64,000 nt of DNA from Torreya grandis (GCA_037957365.1 JARHVA010004902.1:310001-374000), one strand, 5' to 3'. Shown: positions 35,497 to 47,210, counted from the first letter of the stretch. The notes: generated by a model not told the origin, from the sequence alone. Numbers and translations are program-made.

Positions 35497-36129
35497 GGCA
35501 TACACACATAGAGAGAGATGCTTATGTATATGTATGTATGTTTATATACACACACTCATAATCAACTATCAAAATGTTATATGTAATTGTGTGTGTGTGC
35601 GTGTTTATAATCAATAGTCAGACTTCATGAGTGACTATGTGTATTACATTTTAAAAATGAAATTATTTGTTTGGAAAATTAAAGGATACTACTTTGATGG
35701 ATTTTATTTAGATTGGATTCAAATGAAAGTCTATGGATGCGGCTTAAATAATAGTTTAACTCTAAAAATAGGTTATGAGATCCTATATTATTCATAATAG
35801 TTTAAATTTAGAATTGGGAATGTTTTGCATAGTCATCATGTGTAACTCAGGTATGGGTAGATGAGTAATGTGAATATAGAATGTGCATTTTATTTAATGC
35901 AAGTATGTATACCAAGTAAACCATAAGAGATTAAAGGATACGTTTAGTTATTTATTATGAAATTTGCATTTCAATTTGTATTATTAAACTATGTACAAGT
36001 TTGTATAAGTCCATAATGGGACTAGGTATACGAGTTCATTTCCATAATTATATTATTGGCTTTGTGATGTAGTTGTCCTATTCAACAAAAACTAAGATGA
36101 TATAAATAATAATTGAGTATGTATTCTAC

Positions 36130-37070
36130 TATGTGTTTTTTTTATTAAAGTTAAAGGGGGAATGTTTTTGAACTAGGGTCCCTAAACCCTAGGAGAAATA
36201 CAAATAAAAAAGAACCAAAGATATACAAAAGACCATAGGAAAGACAAAAGCAAAAAGGGCTAGAGACAACCAAAACATAGTCCAAATACAATTGAGATAC
36301 ATAAAAAATACAACAAAAGAATAAATAGGATCCTAATCCATGTTGATATTTCTTGAGATGTCCTCCTAGTAACTTTTCATCCTTTTGATATTAGAATCAA
36401 ATTGTAACAACTTTTCTCTGTCTAGATCTTTCTAGAAACTGATGCATTGAACCTATTTGCCTTTACCTTTGCCAACATACTTCATGTCAAATAACTCTCT
36501 CAAGTGATCTCTAAGATTATAAATATTTTGAATCCTCTCATTCATGGAAGCCTTGTTGCAATTCACTAGGAAGTTAGTATTATTTTTGAGCTTCTCATTC
36601 TCATTTTTTAGCATGTCAACCCTAAATTGGAGACTTTGAATCTTTTGGTTATCCTCGTTATCAGCATTTTTTTGATTCAATATGTCATTATCCTATTGTA
36701 AAAACCTAACCTTTCCTTTGAGGTATGTTATTTCCCTTATTAACCAAAGCATGATGGAATTTTGGAGGTCAAGTTCTTCTACTATCTTTTCAGCATTTTT
36801 CTTACCTTTCAAATAATTAACTAAATTATTAAAATTCTTTTATAACTCTTGATGTTGCTTATCAAAAGAAGTTTTACCTTTAACCTTAGAGTCATCTCTA
36901 GCCTTCCTTTTTCTATATTTAACAAGCTTAGTCTGAGAAGTCTTATGAGTTCCACCCAGGTTCTCTTATTGATTAGCATCCTCTGGCCCATCCCTATCTT
37001 CTTCAACTAAGATAGAGTCATCTAGGATCTAACTATGAGATAATTATTTCTTTTTTAATACCTGAATAGG
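36130..37070 (-). pseudogene. Insertion in E4 5' LTR with antisense coiled-coil ORF
   Basis: This stretch has no counterpart in the 3' LTR and differs in composition. On the minus strand an ORF of 75 codons (36453-36680) starts MNQKNADNEDNQKIQSLQFR and continues with Leu/Asn/Lys heptad-like spacing (VDMLKNENEKLKNNTNFL), a likely coiled coil, ending KYVGKGKGK. Upstream on the same strand, Lys/Arg-rich fragments appear (36821-37006), suggesting a longer broken protein. Downstream on the minus strand is a tail of about 320 bases with CCTAGGGTTTAGGGACCCTAG (about 36176-36196) that ends in AATAAAAAAAA (about 36138-36147), resembling a 3' UTR with a short poly(A). It could be a retrocopied gene fragment or the 3' end of a non-LTR element. 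I do not recognise the protein. Confidence 0.45.
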
Positions 37071-38760
37071 GTAAAGGTAACTATGTTTCATAATATTTAC
37101 ACTTATGAATATTATGCAATTGGAAAAGATTGAATTATTGTTTAGATTTAAAATGATTAGAAGGTGTTGATGAATAAATGAGAACTAACTTTGAATTATC
37201 AAATAATGTGTGTTTATTTATCATAGAAAATGGAATTCCTCAATTTAATAAAAAAGGTTATGGGGCCTTTGTTTATAAATTGAATATATACTTCATGTAT
37301 ATATTATACTCTAAGGCAAATGATAGTAGATGTTACCTTAGTGGTATAATTTATAAACAAAGTATGTATAATATAATTTCATATATATGCATTAATATAT
37401 AAATATTTATTATACATATAGTTGTGTTATAATTGTTATTATTATAATAGTGAATTCTATATGTTCATTTATATTTGGTTAGTATAAAATCATTAGAATG
37501 TTTAAATATAAAGAATTTAATGTATTTATTAGTTTAAATACAAAACATAGTTGTATGTTATGAACTGTCTATTGTTATATGTGGAATATATATAATTTCT
37601 TAGATAGGGTTATAATATTATTTCATGGAGAAATAATATTATAAATTACTTAGTGGATAAAGCAACTGGCAGTCTAGATAATCATTATCAAGGTGGTATG
37701 TTATATTGATTCTATTTTTGTATTATATTTATTATTTATAATAAAGTAGATGATTAGATTCCATTCACTTCATTTGATAGACTAAATGAATGTTTGTGAT
37801 ATTTGTGTATTTAGCATAATTTTGATTAGTTAAAGTGAAATATGATGAATGAATATATTAATTTTTGTATTATTATTTATTTTATCTAATCTTGCATTAA
37901 TGACCCTAATTAAGTAGTGAATGGATTCCAATAGCTTAATTAGTGTCATCAATTCAAGATAAGGATTAATTTGATCAAATGGTGTGTATGAATTTGATAG
38001 ATCATAGAGATCATTTATTATTGAAAACTTTGGCCAAATTAATGTTTGATAAACATTGTCATTTCATAGGTTGATATAGTTATCATATTTATGCGACATC
38101 ATATTAGAATATATTTATTTATGGTACACATTATATATTAGATATCTTTGACACATAGGTTCTAGTTTGTTAATCTAGATTCATGCACCATCATTATCTA
38201 CCTATCCATGAAAGGAGTTCCATCCCCTTATTTGAGAGATAATGTGGATGATCTATGGTCCATGGTTGTGAAAAATTTCTCAGATGATGCTCTCCCTCCT
38301 AGTTAGAGTACTATACTTGAGACTACACTTGAGATTACATATTGATACTTGAGTCATGTAGAATCTTGAGTCATGGAGACTCTGATCATAGGAGATTTGT
38401 ATAATGTTTTATCATTTAAGATATTTTATGTATTGGTTAAAATTATAATGTTTAAGCATTGTACTTCTATAGTAGAGGCTATAATATTGTATCAACTATG
38501 GTTAAATTTGTACTATTTCATTTATGTTGAGATGTAATATTTGTGGTTATTTAGTATTTTTCATGATTTATATATCTATTCATGGTGATCCTTAGCTAAG
38601 TAGATTAGATATAACCTTGATGGTTAACTAAATTAATACATTTAATTAAATATCACTAGATAGGATTTATCATAGTGAAATCTATATGTTGAATATATGT
38701 AATTAAATTTAAAAAAACTATTACAATAGTATAGTAAAACCCAATGGGGTTTTCATATTG

Positions 38761-38772
38761 TGGTATCAGAGA
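38761..38772 (+). promoter_or_regulatory. E4 primer binding site (initiator Met tRNA)
   Basis: TGGTATCAGAGA, three bases after the 5' LTR end, matches the complement of the plant initiator methionine tRNA 3' end (TGGTATCAGAGC) with one mismatch. The equivalent site of E5 (57803-57814) is exact. Confidence 0.85.
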
Positions 38773-38832
38773 TGAGGCTTAAACTCTAAGACTTAATGTG
38801 TCAAATAAAACAAAATTATTCTCCTAATAAAT

Positions 38833-39960
38833 AGGAATAACAATAGATCAACTAGACCAAGAGGTGAGGGTATTTCAAATACCGAATCCCCTATTGATCT
38901 AAACTAGTTTGTAGTTGAGTAAGCTAGAAAATTAGACCAAATAATTACAACCATACAAGAAGCTAGGGACCAAATCATGGCCCTAGAATAGGAAGTGCAT
39001 GGCCATAAAGAGGAGAATATTCAACAATAAATTGAAGAACATCATGATGACTAGGATCATCTTCAATAGCAGAGGCATGAGGAGGTGCCACAAGATGTGA
39101 GAGCTTGAGTAGATGTAGAGTTATCAAGTGACATGAAAAATGTGAATCCACTTAAGTTTAATGTAATTGTATTAGGAGATGGAGCTAAAGCATAGATAAC
39201 ATAAATAGAAAATTATTTCGAGATTCAAAATTATTTTTAACTCATGAAAGCAGCTTGGGAAGATTATCAACTTACTGGTGAAGCAACAACTTGGTAGGCA
39301 AATAATAAGCTTGAGATGAAACTTGACTCAACCACCACCATGTGGGAACTATTTATGACACTATTTAGGTCATGATGGCTTCCATAGTTGTACTTTGACC
39401 AAAATCTTATAGATTTATAGAATCTTAAGTAAGGAGATTTGTTAAGGAAATAATACTAGGATCAATTCACCAATCTTCTTAAGTGTGTACCTCAATTTCA
39501 AGTAGATGAGAGGATCAAAATCAGGAAATTCATCATGGGATTGAAAGCCCAAATAGGTTATGAAGTAGATGTGCATGGTCCATGTACTATGGATTAGATG
39601 TTTGAGAAGGCGATCAAGCAAGAATAGAAACTAAAATATCTTTCCCAATTCAGATATAAGTTTAAAAATAAATTTGTAAGTTCTAAACCAACTTTCAAGA
39701 AGAAGAACTAGAAGCAGAGAAATAGAGATTCTAAGGATCAGCTCAATAATCAGATTGTCAAGTTCAATAGTGGTTCAGGAAAAATGAAGCCTGATAATTA
39801 TTTTAAAGGTGGTTTTAAGAGAAACCAATAGTCAAAGAAGAAATGACTAGTTGGAGGTTGCTTCATATGTGGAGGTGACCACTTTGCTAGAAAATGCCCT
39901 TAGGATAAATCAAAGAATAAGAGTTCAACTTCTTATCAAGGTATGTTTCAATAGTGAATT
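38833..39960 (+). pseudogene. E4 gag relic with CCHC knuckle
   Basis: Reading begins near NNNRSTRPRGEGISNTESPID and continues through ITTIQEARDQIMALE, a stop, EVHGH (38940-39010); E5 reads Gln where this stop is, a CAG-to-TAG change. The capsid part includes KFNVIVLGDGAKA and MKAAWEDYQLTGEATTW (about 39150-39295), matching the gag domain PxxFxGxxDPxxAExWLxxIE...WW pattern. The nucleocapsid knuckle CFICGGDHFARKC is intact at 39859-39897 (CX2CX4HX4C). Numerous stops and frameshifts make it non-functional. Confidence 0.75.
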
Positions 39961-39989
39961 CATGTAGTTATCAACAATTAATAGGTTGA

Positions 39990-40340
39990 GTATAAAGCTT
40001 CACCCCTAGAACTATCAGGTATTTTGTTCAATTATCCAGTTTCCATTTTAATTGATATGGGAGATAAAAAAATATTTTATTGATCCTAGAATGCTTAGCA
40101 AATTGTATATAAAGGCTAGAGTAATGGAAAATGCATGGTTGGTACAATATGAAAATGAATCAAATGTCAAAGTTCTCAAGTGTTTAGTTGAAACAAAGGT
40201 TATATTTCCTAAGTTTACTAAGGTAGTAGATCTTTATGTAGCACCATTGGGATTATATGATGTGATTCTATGAGTCAATTTGATTGTGAAGCATAAAGCC
40301 AAGGTTGACTATTTTTTGAAGAAGGTTGAATGTCAAGATT
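39990..40340 (+). pseudogene. E4 aspartic protease relic
   Basis: The catalytic loop reads ILIDMGDKK (40045-40071; D-M-G in place of D-S/T-G). After a frameshift the flap and C-terminal part continue as FIDPRMLSKLYIKARVMENA and PLGLYDVIL (40075-40273), the PLGxYDVILGMDWL block typical of chromovirus proteases, then a stop, VNLIVKHKAKVDYF. The corresponding E5 region has GVNWLEKHKSKVDFF. Confidence 0.72.
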
Positions 40341-40449
40341 ATTTTGGAAATCAAACACAACTTTAGGTCAAGAGAAGGGAATTGAAACTAAGACATATTT
40401 ATGTAATTGATATCATACATGGATCAAAACTTTAGTCTAAGGTGTTGTG

Positions 40450-40892
40450 TAAAATTATAATCACTTAATTGGTTGATTTAAAGGCATAACTTTATTATTG
40501 AAAGATTTGATTTAATTGAGTGTGTCACCATGGGGTGATCTAGTTATCTTTGACAAGAACAAGGATAACACTCTTCACCTATGTATAGACTATAGGATGT
40601 TAAATAATCAACTATCAATAAAATATATCTATCTCCATGCATTTATGATCTCTTTGATCAAATGCAAGGGGAAACAATCTTTTCTAATATTGATATTAGA
40701 GCAGAGTATCACAAGTTGAGGATTCATGAAGAGGATATTCTGAAGACAACATTTAAGACTTGATATGGGCACTATGAGTTTACAGTATTACCATTTGGAT
40801 TGACAAATGCTCTAGTAACATTTTTAAATCTTATGAACAATGTGTTTAGAGATTACCTAGATCACTTTGTGTTGGTATTTCTTGGTGACATC
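40450..40892 (+). pseudogene. E4 reverse transcriptase relic, 5' part
   Basis: VSPWGDLVIFDKNKDNTLHL and CIDYRMLNN (40519-40608) are the start of the palm. After a frameshift come DQMQGETIFSNIDIRAEYHK and LRIHEEDILKTTFKT (about 40655-40755), [20 protein letters not shown] (about 40765-40825) and [15 protein letters not shown] (about 40848-40890). The active-site F-L-D-D reads F-L-G-D, so one catalytic Asp is lost. The coding sequence stops two codons later at the E3 insertion and resumes at 50770. Five-base duplication ACATC marks the break. Confidence 0.82.
40888..40892. repeat. Target-site duplication ACATC, left of E3
   Basis: ACATC precedes the E3 LTR and is repeated at 50765-50769. The uninterrupted homologue E5 has a single GACATCCTC at this site (about 60001-60009). 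Confidence 0.88.
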
Positions 40893-42247
40893 TATAGACA
40901 CCAAAATTGTGTTGACTCCCCTTGGTCCTAACCCACACCTTATTAATTTAAAATAAACTATTTATTTTAAATTATGACCTCACCTTGGACACCTCACCTT
41001 AGACCATTTCCTACCCTATGACTCACCTTGAGACTAATTCATCTACCTATGACCTATTCTCACTCCTTTCCAACTACCTAACCAACACTCGTGCATAATA
41101 ACCTTGCCTTTTGACCATTCTCCAATGGCAAATGCACATGGCAGATGGAGAAACGGGCAAAGGGCCAAAAATAGCCCTTTTACCCATTCTCTAGCCACCA
41201 ACATCGGTCAACTATCAGCCGACACTGGTGGGATTTCTGACATTGATTTCTTAAGCCTAATCATGAATCCAGAATCTCTAATCGCTAATCAGGAAAACTC
41301 TCTTAGATCATAATCTCTCTCTCTGGCTCTCTCCCTCAGACTCTTGGACGTGGATGCGCACACTCTGAGACTAAACATTAGACTTCAACTAACACTCTCC
41401 TATTACAAAAACTTGGAACAAGTGACTCTAGACTAGATGTGAACATTTCACAAGGGCTTTGACATCAGCCATAATAGGAATACGCATTCTAACACCCTTG
41501 GTTCTTCTAACAAGAGCTAAGTATTTTTCTATTTCATTTCATTATTTATAATCCATTAGTAATTATTTTCTATTTATTATTTTTGAATACAATCAACCCG
41601 ACCTGAATTTCTTCCTAGAAAGGTTGAAAAGCCTTCCTACTATTCTTATCCATTTACATACCAACCCTTTGCCTTTGCCCCCTCTCAGACCCTATTTACT
41701 GTCTTGTAACCCTGCACAGACCCAGACTCCTTCCAGACTCTTCTATCAACCACAGACATAATCAAAAACCTGTCCAAGGCCCATTGCCTTGACCGACATC
41801 GACCACAACCCCAATCAACATAAGCAATATGACCGATGTCAGCATATTGACTGATTGATGCTGGCAGGACTACCGACATCGGTGACTGTGAAAGACTGAT
41901 TGCAGAAGATAGGTATGTGTTATCTTTATTTCTCTTTCTTAGTCTTTCACCATTTCTTTATTAAACACTCTTTTGTCAAATAAGTGGACTATCATCCCTC
42001 AAGGAAGTCTTTGTACTTTTCAGGACCGAGCATATTTCTTGGTAGTCCACCATATCTTTATCTAACAATTTCTTTGTTTGAGTTTCTTTCTCTCTATAGG
42101 TGTGTCCTCCACAGCCAAAGAGGAGCTCCTACAATGCTTGGATATGGTGCGTAACTTAATCCAAGTATCATCTAACCCCTGACCCTTTATCTTTAGTTTC
42201 TTCCTTGCTTGAATGCATATTTAGCTCACTCATCTAGTAATTAATCA
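40893..42247 (+). repeat. E3 5' LTR
   Basis: Starts TATAGACACCAAAATTGTG (TG mutated to TA) and matches 49404-50764. The right end is estimated because the last ~30 bases differ between the copies. It carries clusters of GACATCGGT-type motifs at 41197-41247 and 41791-41885. The ORFs at 41104-41313 and 41685-41879 are LTR sequence. Confidence 0.85.
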
Positions 42248-43040
42248 CATTATGAATAAATCGTAGTGTACATATGTTACACATCTAGACCACATTCACA
42301 ATAAAACATCTAAACATACCTGAGATAAAGCCTAACTAGGATTTCACCACCTAGCAGATACCTTACCCTTCTTGGCGATCCTACTTGGACTTCACAACCA
42401 AGAGGAGGACCCACTCTGTTCTCTGGTAGAGTATAAACTATAGGCAAATTATATATTGGCTAAGTGACCCAGCTTGGCTCTGGGCTCATGAAGTGAGGGG
42501 AACAAGCTCCTAGCACCAAGCCACATACGGAACCTAATATAGATTGTGAGCACCAAAACATAACCCGAAACCAGCCTTAGACTACCTCTTTTAGAACCCG
42601 TTCTAAAATCCCAAACTCCCAAACATATTCTTCTAAGGCTTAAGCCACCATGACTCTAAAAATTTATTCTTAGGAATTTAACATTTAGAGGTTGCTTGCC
42701 TTCATCTTTTCTATTATTTTTATCTGGTTGTTTGAGATGGTAAGGATGCATTATTTTGAAGTCTAAAAATGACTCAAAATTTCTCTTTTCTTCCAAAAAC
42801 TTTTAGTTATCTGAGTTTCTAGAAACACACAGACATTGACATCAATTTTTCCATCGATGTCGGCAACTTTTCCTCACCGACATCAGTTTTTCCACCGATG
42901 TCAGTCACTATCAACAAATTTTCCTTCCAAAATAGCAAGCTAAAAACCTAACTTTCTTGCTGTTAAACACACTCTGACACCCTTTGATTTTTTGAAACTA
43001 AAACACACAATTTCTAAAACCTCAACCCCTTTTGCCTTGA
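42248..43040 (+). other. E3 5' leader
   Basis: Shares with E2 the block around 42330-42510 (AACTAGGATTTCACCACCTA and following). At 42831-42915 there is a third motif cluster: TTGACATCAATTTTTCCATC, GATGTCGGCAAC, ACCGACATCAG and ACCGATGTCAG. No ORF of note; no confident PBS. Confidence 0.55.
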
Positions 43041-45046
43041 ATGGATTTAATGCACATTCAAGCCAAATCCCTTATTGACCACGCGAGGTAACAACCACTT
43101 CCACCTTCACCTTTCATATCAAGTCCCCAAATAGAGTATATTTCAGATACTAAACATACTCCTATCCAGCCAACCCCTGACCAACATCCAATTGTTCCTG
43201 AAGGGGATCATAACTTTGAGAGATTACTTGATCATAACGTCAAGGCTCTCCAACACTATCTCTCAAGAAGCCAAACGTGAGACCCCTCAGGTAATCCTAT
43301 TTATGGGATGTCAACTTCCTTGGTTGAAGCGGCAATGATAACAACAGCCTCTGCTACCCAACCCATAATCACTTAGGCTAGTGCCCCGACCAATAACCTG
43401 ACCTTGGCTAATATTCAAAATTTGGCCTCCCCTTATATTTTTGAACCTGTCTCCATTGGGGTTTTTGTACCCCCTCAACCACAAACAATTTAACCAGGTT
43501 TGGCACCTTTCCCAAACGTGATTGTCTCTGCCCCACACACTCTTGCGCCCATAAACACAACAGTGACAACCTACCCTTTAACTAGTGTCACCACTATTCA
43601 ACCACCTATGGCGACACCCAATCAATTTGTGCCCTCCAACTTCATGGCACAATCCCCCTTGACCTCAACATCAGTCCCTATGATGAACTACCAATATGTT
43701 GTGAGTATACAAATGTAACCAAGTACATCATACACCCCTCCTAACTCCTTCCAAGTAATTTACAACCTAGGGGGTGCCCCATCTACCAATCCATCAGCTG
43801 ATCTGATCAAGATCTTGATGGATAAGATGTCTAACCTTGAGACATCCATTTCTAGTTCAAGCAATGTTCTTTCATATGAACAAATCTGCAATGAACCCAT
43901 CCACCCTTCAGTGCCTATTAGACCATACCCTAACCATTGAGAACTCCTTAAATTTACTCACTTTTAGAGTAAAGAAGACCCACAACAACATCTACGAGTG
44001 TTTAGACACGCTTGCTACCTTACAGCACACGATGATGCATTATTACTTTGCACATTTCCCATGTCATTTTCTGGTGCTACCTTTGACTGGTATAGCTCTA
44101 TTGTCAGTCATTCCCTTTTTTCTTTCACTCAACTCACCCAACTATTACTCGACCACTTTTCAATCAACATCACTAAGAAGGTCTCCATTACAGACCTCTA
44201 TTCTATTAAACAATTCAACGATGAGTTAATAGCTGACTTCGTTTCCCATTGGAGAGGTTTGATCAACTAACTCTCCTTTTCATTACATCAAATTGAGCTC
44301 ATTGAGCTCTTCTCACGAGCATGTGCCAAGCACATCTCATCCAATTTATGGGTTCAAACTTTCCACACATTTGATGAAGCTTTCACCATGGCTCAAAAGC
44401 TTGAACTCTGCGCTGTCGAAGAGGATAGAGTCAAATTGTGTAGTAAAAATACCAATGCAAAATCTAATGACCCCTCTTCTTCTAGACCTTCTTCTTCCCA
44501 CTCCAAGTCCAAAGCATTAGTGAATGTTGTGGTACTTAGGCCATCATCTTCGACTACAACTACCCAATCTGAGCCCTCTACATCATAATACTTCACAAGA
44601 CAATTCCAACAATAGAATATACAGCGTCAATACACTCCAATAGGAGAATCATACACTTTCGTGTTGAATAAATTACTCAAGCAGGGGGTCCTCAATCTCC
44701 CTCAAATTTGACCGCCTTAATTTGACCCCTCAAAAGCCATCCCTACATGGTATAGGGAAAATTACTTCAAGACAAAAGTCATCATCATGTCAAAAGTCAT
44801 GACACAGACAACTATAAAACCTTCAAAAACATTATTCAAGACATGCTAGATAAGGGAGATCTTGTTTTGGATAACCCAAATGCACTGGCTAACCACAACA
44901 TAGATATCTTTAGACAACCATTCCCTAACCATCCCCCAAATTAGAATAACATTCAAACCATAGTCGATGACCTTCAAGAGCGTAATATACGCACGATCGA
45001 CATGGTTTCTAACCAACCTCTCCCACAGTCTAAAGAGGTTAGTCCA

Positions 45047-45280
45047 CTTATTTGTCCATCACAGGTAAAAGAGCCTTCTTCTCCTATTTGTCCATCACAG
45101 ATAAAAGAGCCTTCTTCTCTTATTTGTCTATCATAGGTAGAAGAGCCTTCTTCTCCTATTTGTCCATCATAGGTAGAAGACCTTTCTTCTCCTATTTGTC
45201 CATCACAAGTAGAAGACCTTTCTTCTCCTATTTGTCCACCACAGGTAGAAGACCCTTCTTCTCCTATTTGTCCTCCATCA
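45047..45280 (+). repeat. 36-bp minisatellite inside E3 gag
   Basis: About 6.5 copies start at 45047, 45083, 45119, 45155, 45191, 45227 and 45263, each near CCTATTTGTCCATCACAGGTAGAAGAGCC..., with a period of exactly 36 bases. In the gag frame each unit encodes 12 residues resembling SPICPSQVEEPS, so copy number changes keep the frame. Two units carry TAG where others have CAG. Antisense and other-frame ORFs over this stretch are artefacts of the repeat. Confidence 0.9.
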
Positions 45281-46137
45281 AGCCCCTTTTCACATGTAGG
45301 AGAGGCTACTTTGACCTCTCCCATATTGGAGGATGTTTTGATGGCACCAATGCCAGTGGCCTCACCCTCATCCTTCTTATCATCAATGGGGGATCATACT
45401 TTCCCCACTCCTAGACCACACATCAAAACCATGATTATCCCTGCGCTCAATCCTCTCGAAGAGCCATATTCTCCAAACCCTTCTCTGCCGAGAGAAGAAC
45501 TTGTCACTTCACCCACTTTAGCCAAAGAAGATCCGTTGATAGCTTTCTCTCACCTTTTGCCCAAGATCTCTACGTCTCACATGTTTTCATCAACATCTAA
45601 ACCTAAACCCTCACAAGCATCCACCATGTCGAAAGAGATTAAATCTCTCGGTGTTCATCCTATATCAAACCTCACTCACCCACAAGTGAAGGTAGACTTG
45701 AACCTTGCCTCACACAATAGTGATCCTCGCACCAAACTAAAGAAGGCTACTAAACCACATCAGAGCACTCCTCCCCCACCATCACCATTGCCCTCCATTT
45801 TGGGTCCACATCCATCCACTTTAATAAGAGTGTTCCCAACTCCAACACCTAACAAAAACAAATCACCTCCATTACTACCTACACCTAACAAAAATATACC
45901 TCCTTTAAAACATCCAACACCTCCTACCACGAAAGTGTCATCTACACATATAGTCACACCACCAAACAAAAATATGGTATGAAAAACTCCTCTTACAACT
46001 CCTAAATAGAAGTTGTCAACCCTTACTACAACAAAATGTGCATACCCATTAGCGGGTTCCTATGCTTTGCTGTTACACCAATTTTTGAAGTCTTCTAGCA
46101 TCAGTATTCCACCCATTAAACCTTACCAACCTCTCAG

Positions 46138-46550
46138 ACCAAAACCATCTTGGTTCGATGACACTAAAATTTGTGCGTATCATCGCACACCTGGGCATGA
46201 CACTAAGCATTATTGCGCTCTTAAGGTTGTCATCCGCCAACACCTAAAAAAGGGCACCCTTCACATTAAGGACCCCTTTGAAAAACTACTAACATCATCC
46301 CATGCTTCCCAAACCTCCTCACCTTCACACTCATAAACTCTTGGATCAAAACCATCTTGGTTCGATGACACTAAATTTTATGCGTATCATCGCACACCTG
46401 GACATGACACTAAGCGTTACTACACTCTTAAGGTTGTCATTCATCAACACTTGAAAAAGAACACCCTTTTCATTAAGGATCCTCTTGACCACCCTTTCAA
46501 CACACCATCAACACCATCCTATGCCTCCCAAACATCCTCACCTAAATCAG
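46138..46550 (+). repeat. 207-bp in-frame duplication of the gag knuckle segment in E3
   Basis: AAAACCATCTTGGTTCGATG begins at 46141 and again at 46348, a period of 207 bases (69 codons). Both copies encode KPSWFDDTK, the CHHC-like module, LKVVI, QHLKK and IKDP. The first module reads CAYHRTPGHDTKHYC; the second has lost the first Cys (YAYHRTPGHDTKRYY). A TAA near the junction (46335) separates the open frames. E2 has one such module at this position. Confidence 0.85.
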
Positions 46551-46903
46551 GATCTCAACGCAAGACTATGGTCCCTCTACCACCTTCGCCCCCTTTATTT
46601 GAAATCAACACTATCAATGTGGCCACTAGGTCACAAACCATGAAGGATAAAGGAAAAGAAAAGCTTTCTCTCCCTTGGACATATCCATTTGTCAAGCCCT
46701 CTCAACCACCAAAACCCAAGATTTCTATCTTGGGCACATCCCATACAACATCTTCGAAGCCAATTCGTGACTCCAAGGTGAAACAACTTCACCAAACCCG
46801 TGTGAAGATGTCTTTGTATGACCTCATTCAAAGCTCTCCACAACATCACCAACCCTTGATCAAGGCCTTACAAGCAGTGGAGGTCCAACTTGAAAACCCC
46901 TAA

Positions 46904-47210
46904 CCATTAGCTACTTTAGTCCAATCATTACCCACCGTTGCCTCCATCACCATCAGTGATTATGAGATTCCAGACTACAACCTGGAAGATCAAGATTTCA
47001 CCCTCTTAAACTAAGCCTATCAACCAAGCTTCATAGGATGTATCCTCATGTTGTACTCCTTGTCAAAGAGGAGCTTCATCATCTTCTCTCCATCTCATTT
47101 ATCCAACCCATTGATTATCCGCAATGGGTGTCAAACATTATCCTTGTCAAAAGTGACTGGGGGAATTTGACTTTATACTGACTATCACGACCTCAACCAA
47201 GCATCGACCA
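46904..47210 (+). pseudogene. E3 pol remnant (start of RT only)
   Basis: After gag, LHRMYPHVVLLVKEELHHLL and SISFIQPIDYPQWVSNIILV (about 47030-47150) align with E2 RT at 13220-13345 (MHPHITLLIKEELQ...IHYPQ). YHDLNQAST follows in a shifted frame and the match ends by about 47210. Protease, the rest of RT, both RNases H and integrase are absent; the next recognisable sequence is the post-pol motif block. This indicates a deletion of roughly 4-5 kb relative to E2, covering PR and most of pol. Confidence 0.75.

Larger units (their letters stand above)
33477..38757 (+). repeat. E4 5' LTR (~5.3 kb, with an internal insertion)
   Basis: Starts TGTCACATCCTAATTTTTTTC and ends just before TTG and the PBS (terminal CA mutated to TA). 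The first ~2 kb (to about 35080, block CCTATATCCAACCCAA) and the last ~1.1 kb (from about 37640) align with 53099-57799; the middle is hard to align by eye. It contains a 57-bp exact duplication (35361-35496) and a segment at about 36130-37070 absent from the other LTR. The ORFs at 34721-34924 and 37178-37402 are non-coding LTR sequence. Confidence 0.82.
43041..46903 (+). pseudogene. E3 gag (Tat type, expanded linker)
   Basis: Possible start ATG at 43041 (MDLMHIQAKSLIDHA). The N-terminal third is Thr/Pro/Ala-rich (43290-43720). The retrotransposon gag core follows: RVFRHACYLTAHDDALLL and FPMSFSGATFDWYSSI (43990-44100), FNDELIADFVSHWRGLIN (44215-44268) and AFTMAQKLEL (about 44383). Then a first His module (KSHDTDNYKTFKNIIQDM, about 44793-44846), a 36-bp minisatellite linker (45047-45280), a Pro/Thr/Lys-rich linker open to 45982, and CHHC-like knuckles CAYHRTPGHDTKHYC at about 46171 and a duplicate at about 46378. 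The last open stretch (46451-46903) leads toward pol. A handful of stops break the frame, which makes this much better preserved than E2 gag. Product role: particle formation and RNA packaging. Confidence 0.8.

Noticed and set aside
38761..38772. tRNA-Met gene
   Set aside because: Only the 12-base complement of a tRNA 3' end is present; it is a retrotransposon primer binding site.
45047..45280. CRISPR-like array (regular 36-bp spacing)
   Set aside because: Contiguous repeats with no unique spacers, inside a plant gag reading frame; it is a coding minisatellite.
44974..45414. Other-frame and antisense ORFs over the gag minisatellite
   Set aside because: A 36-bp repeat keeps several frames open; the frame continuous with flanking gag is the real one.
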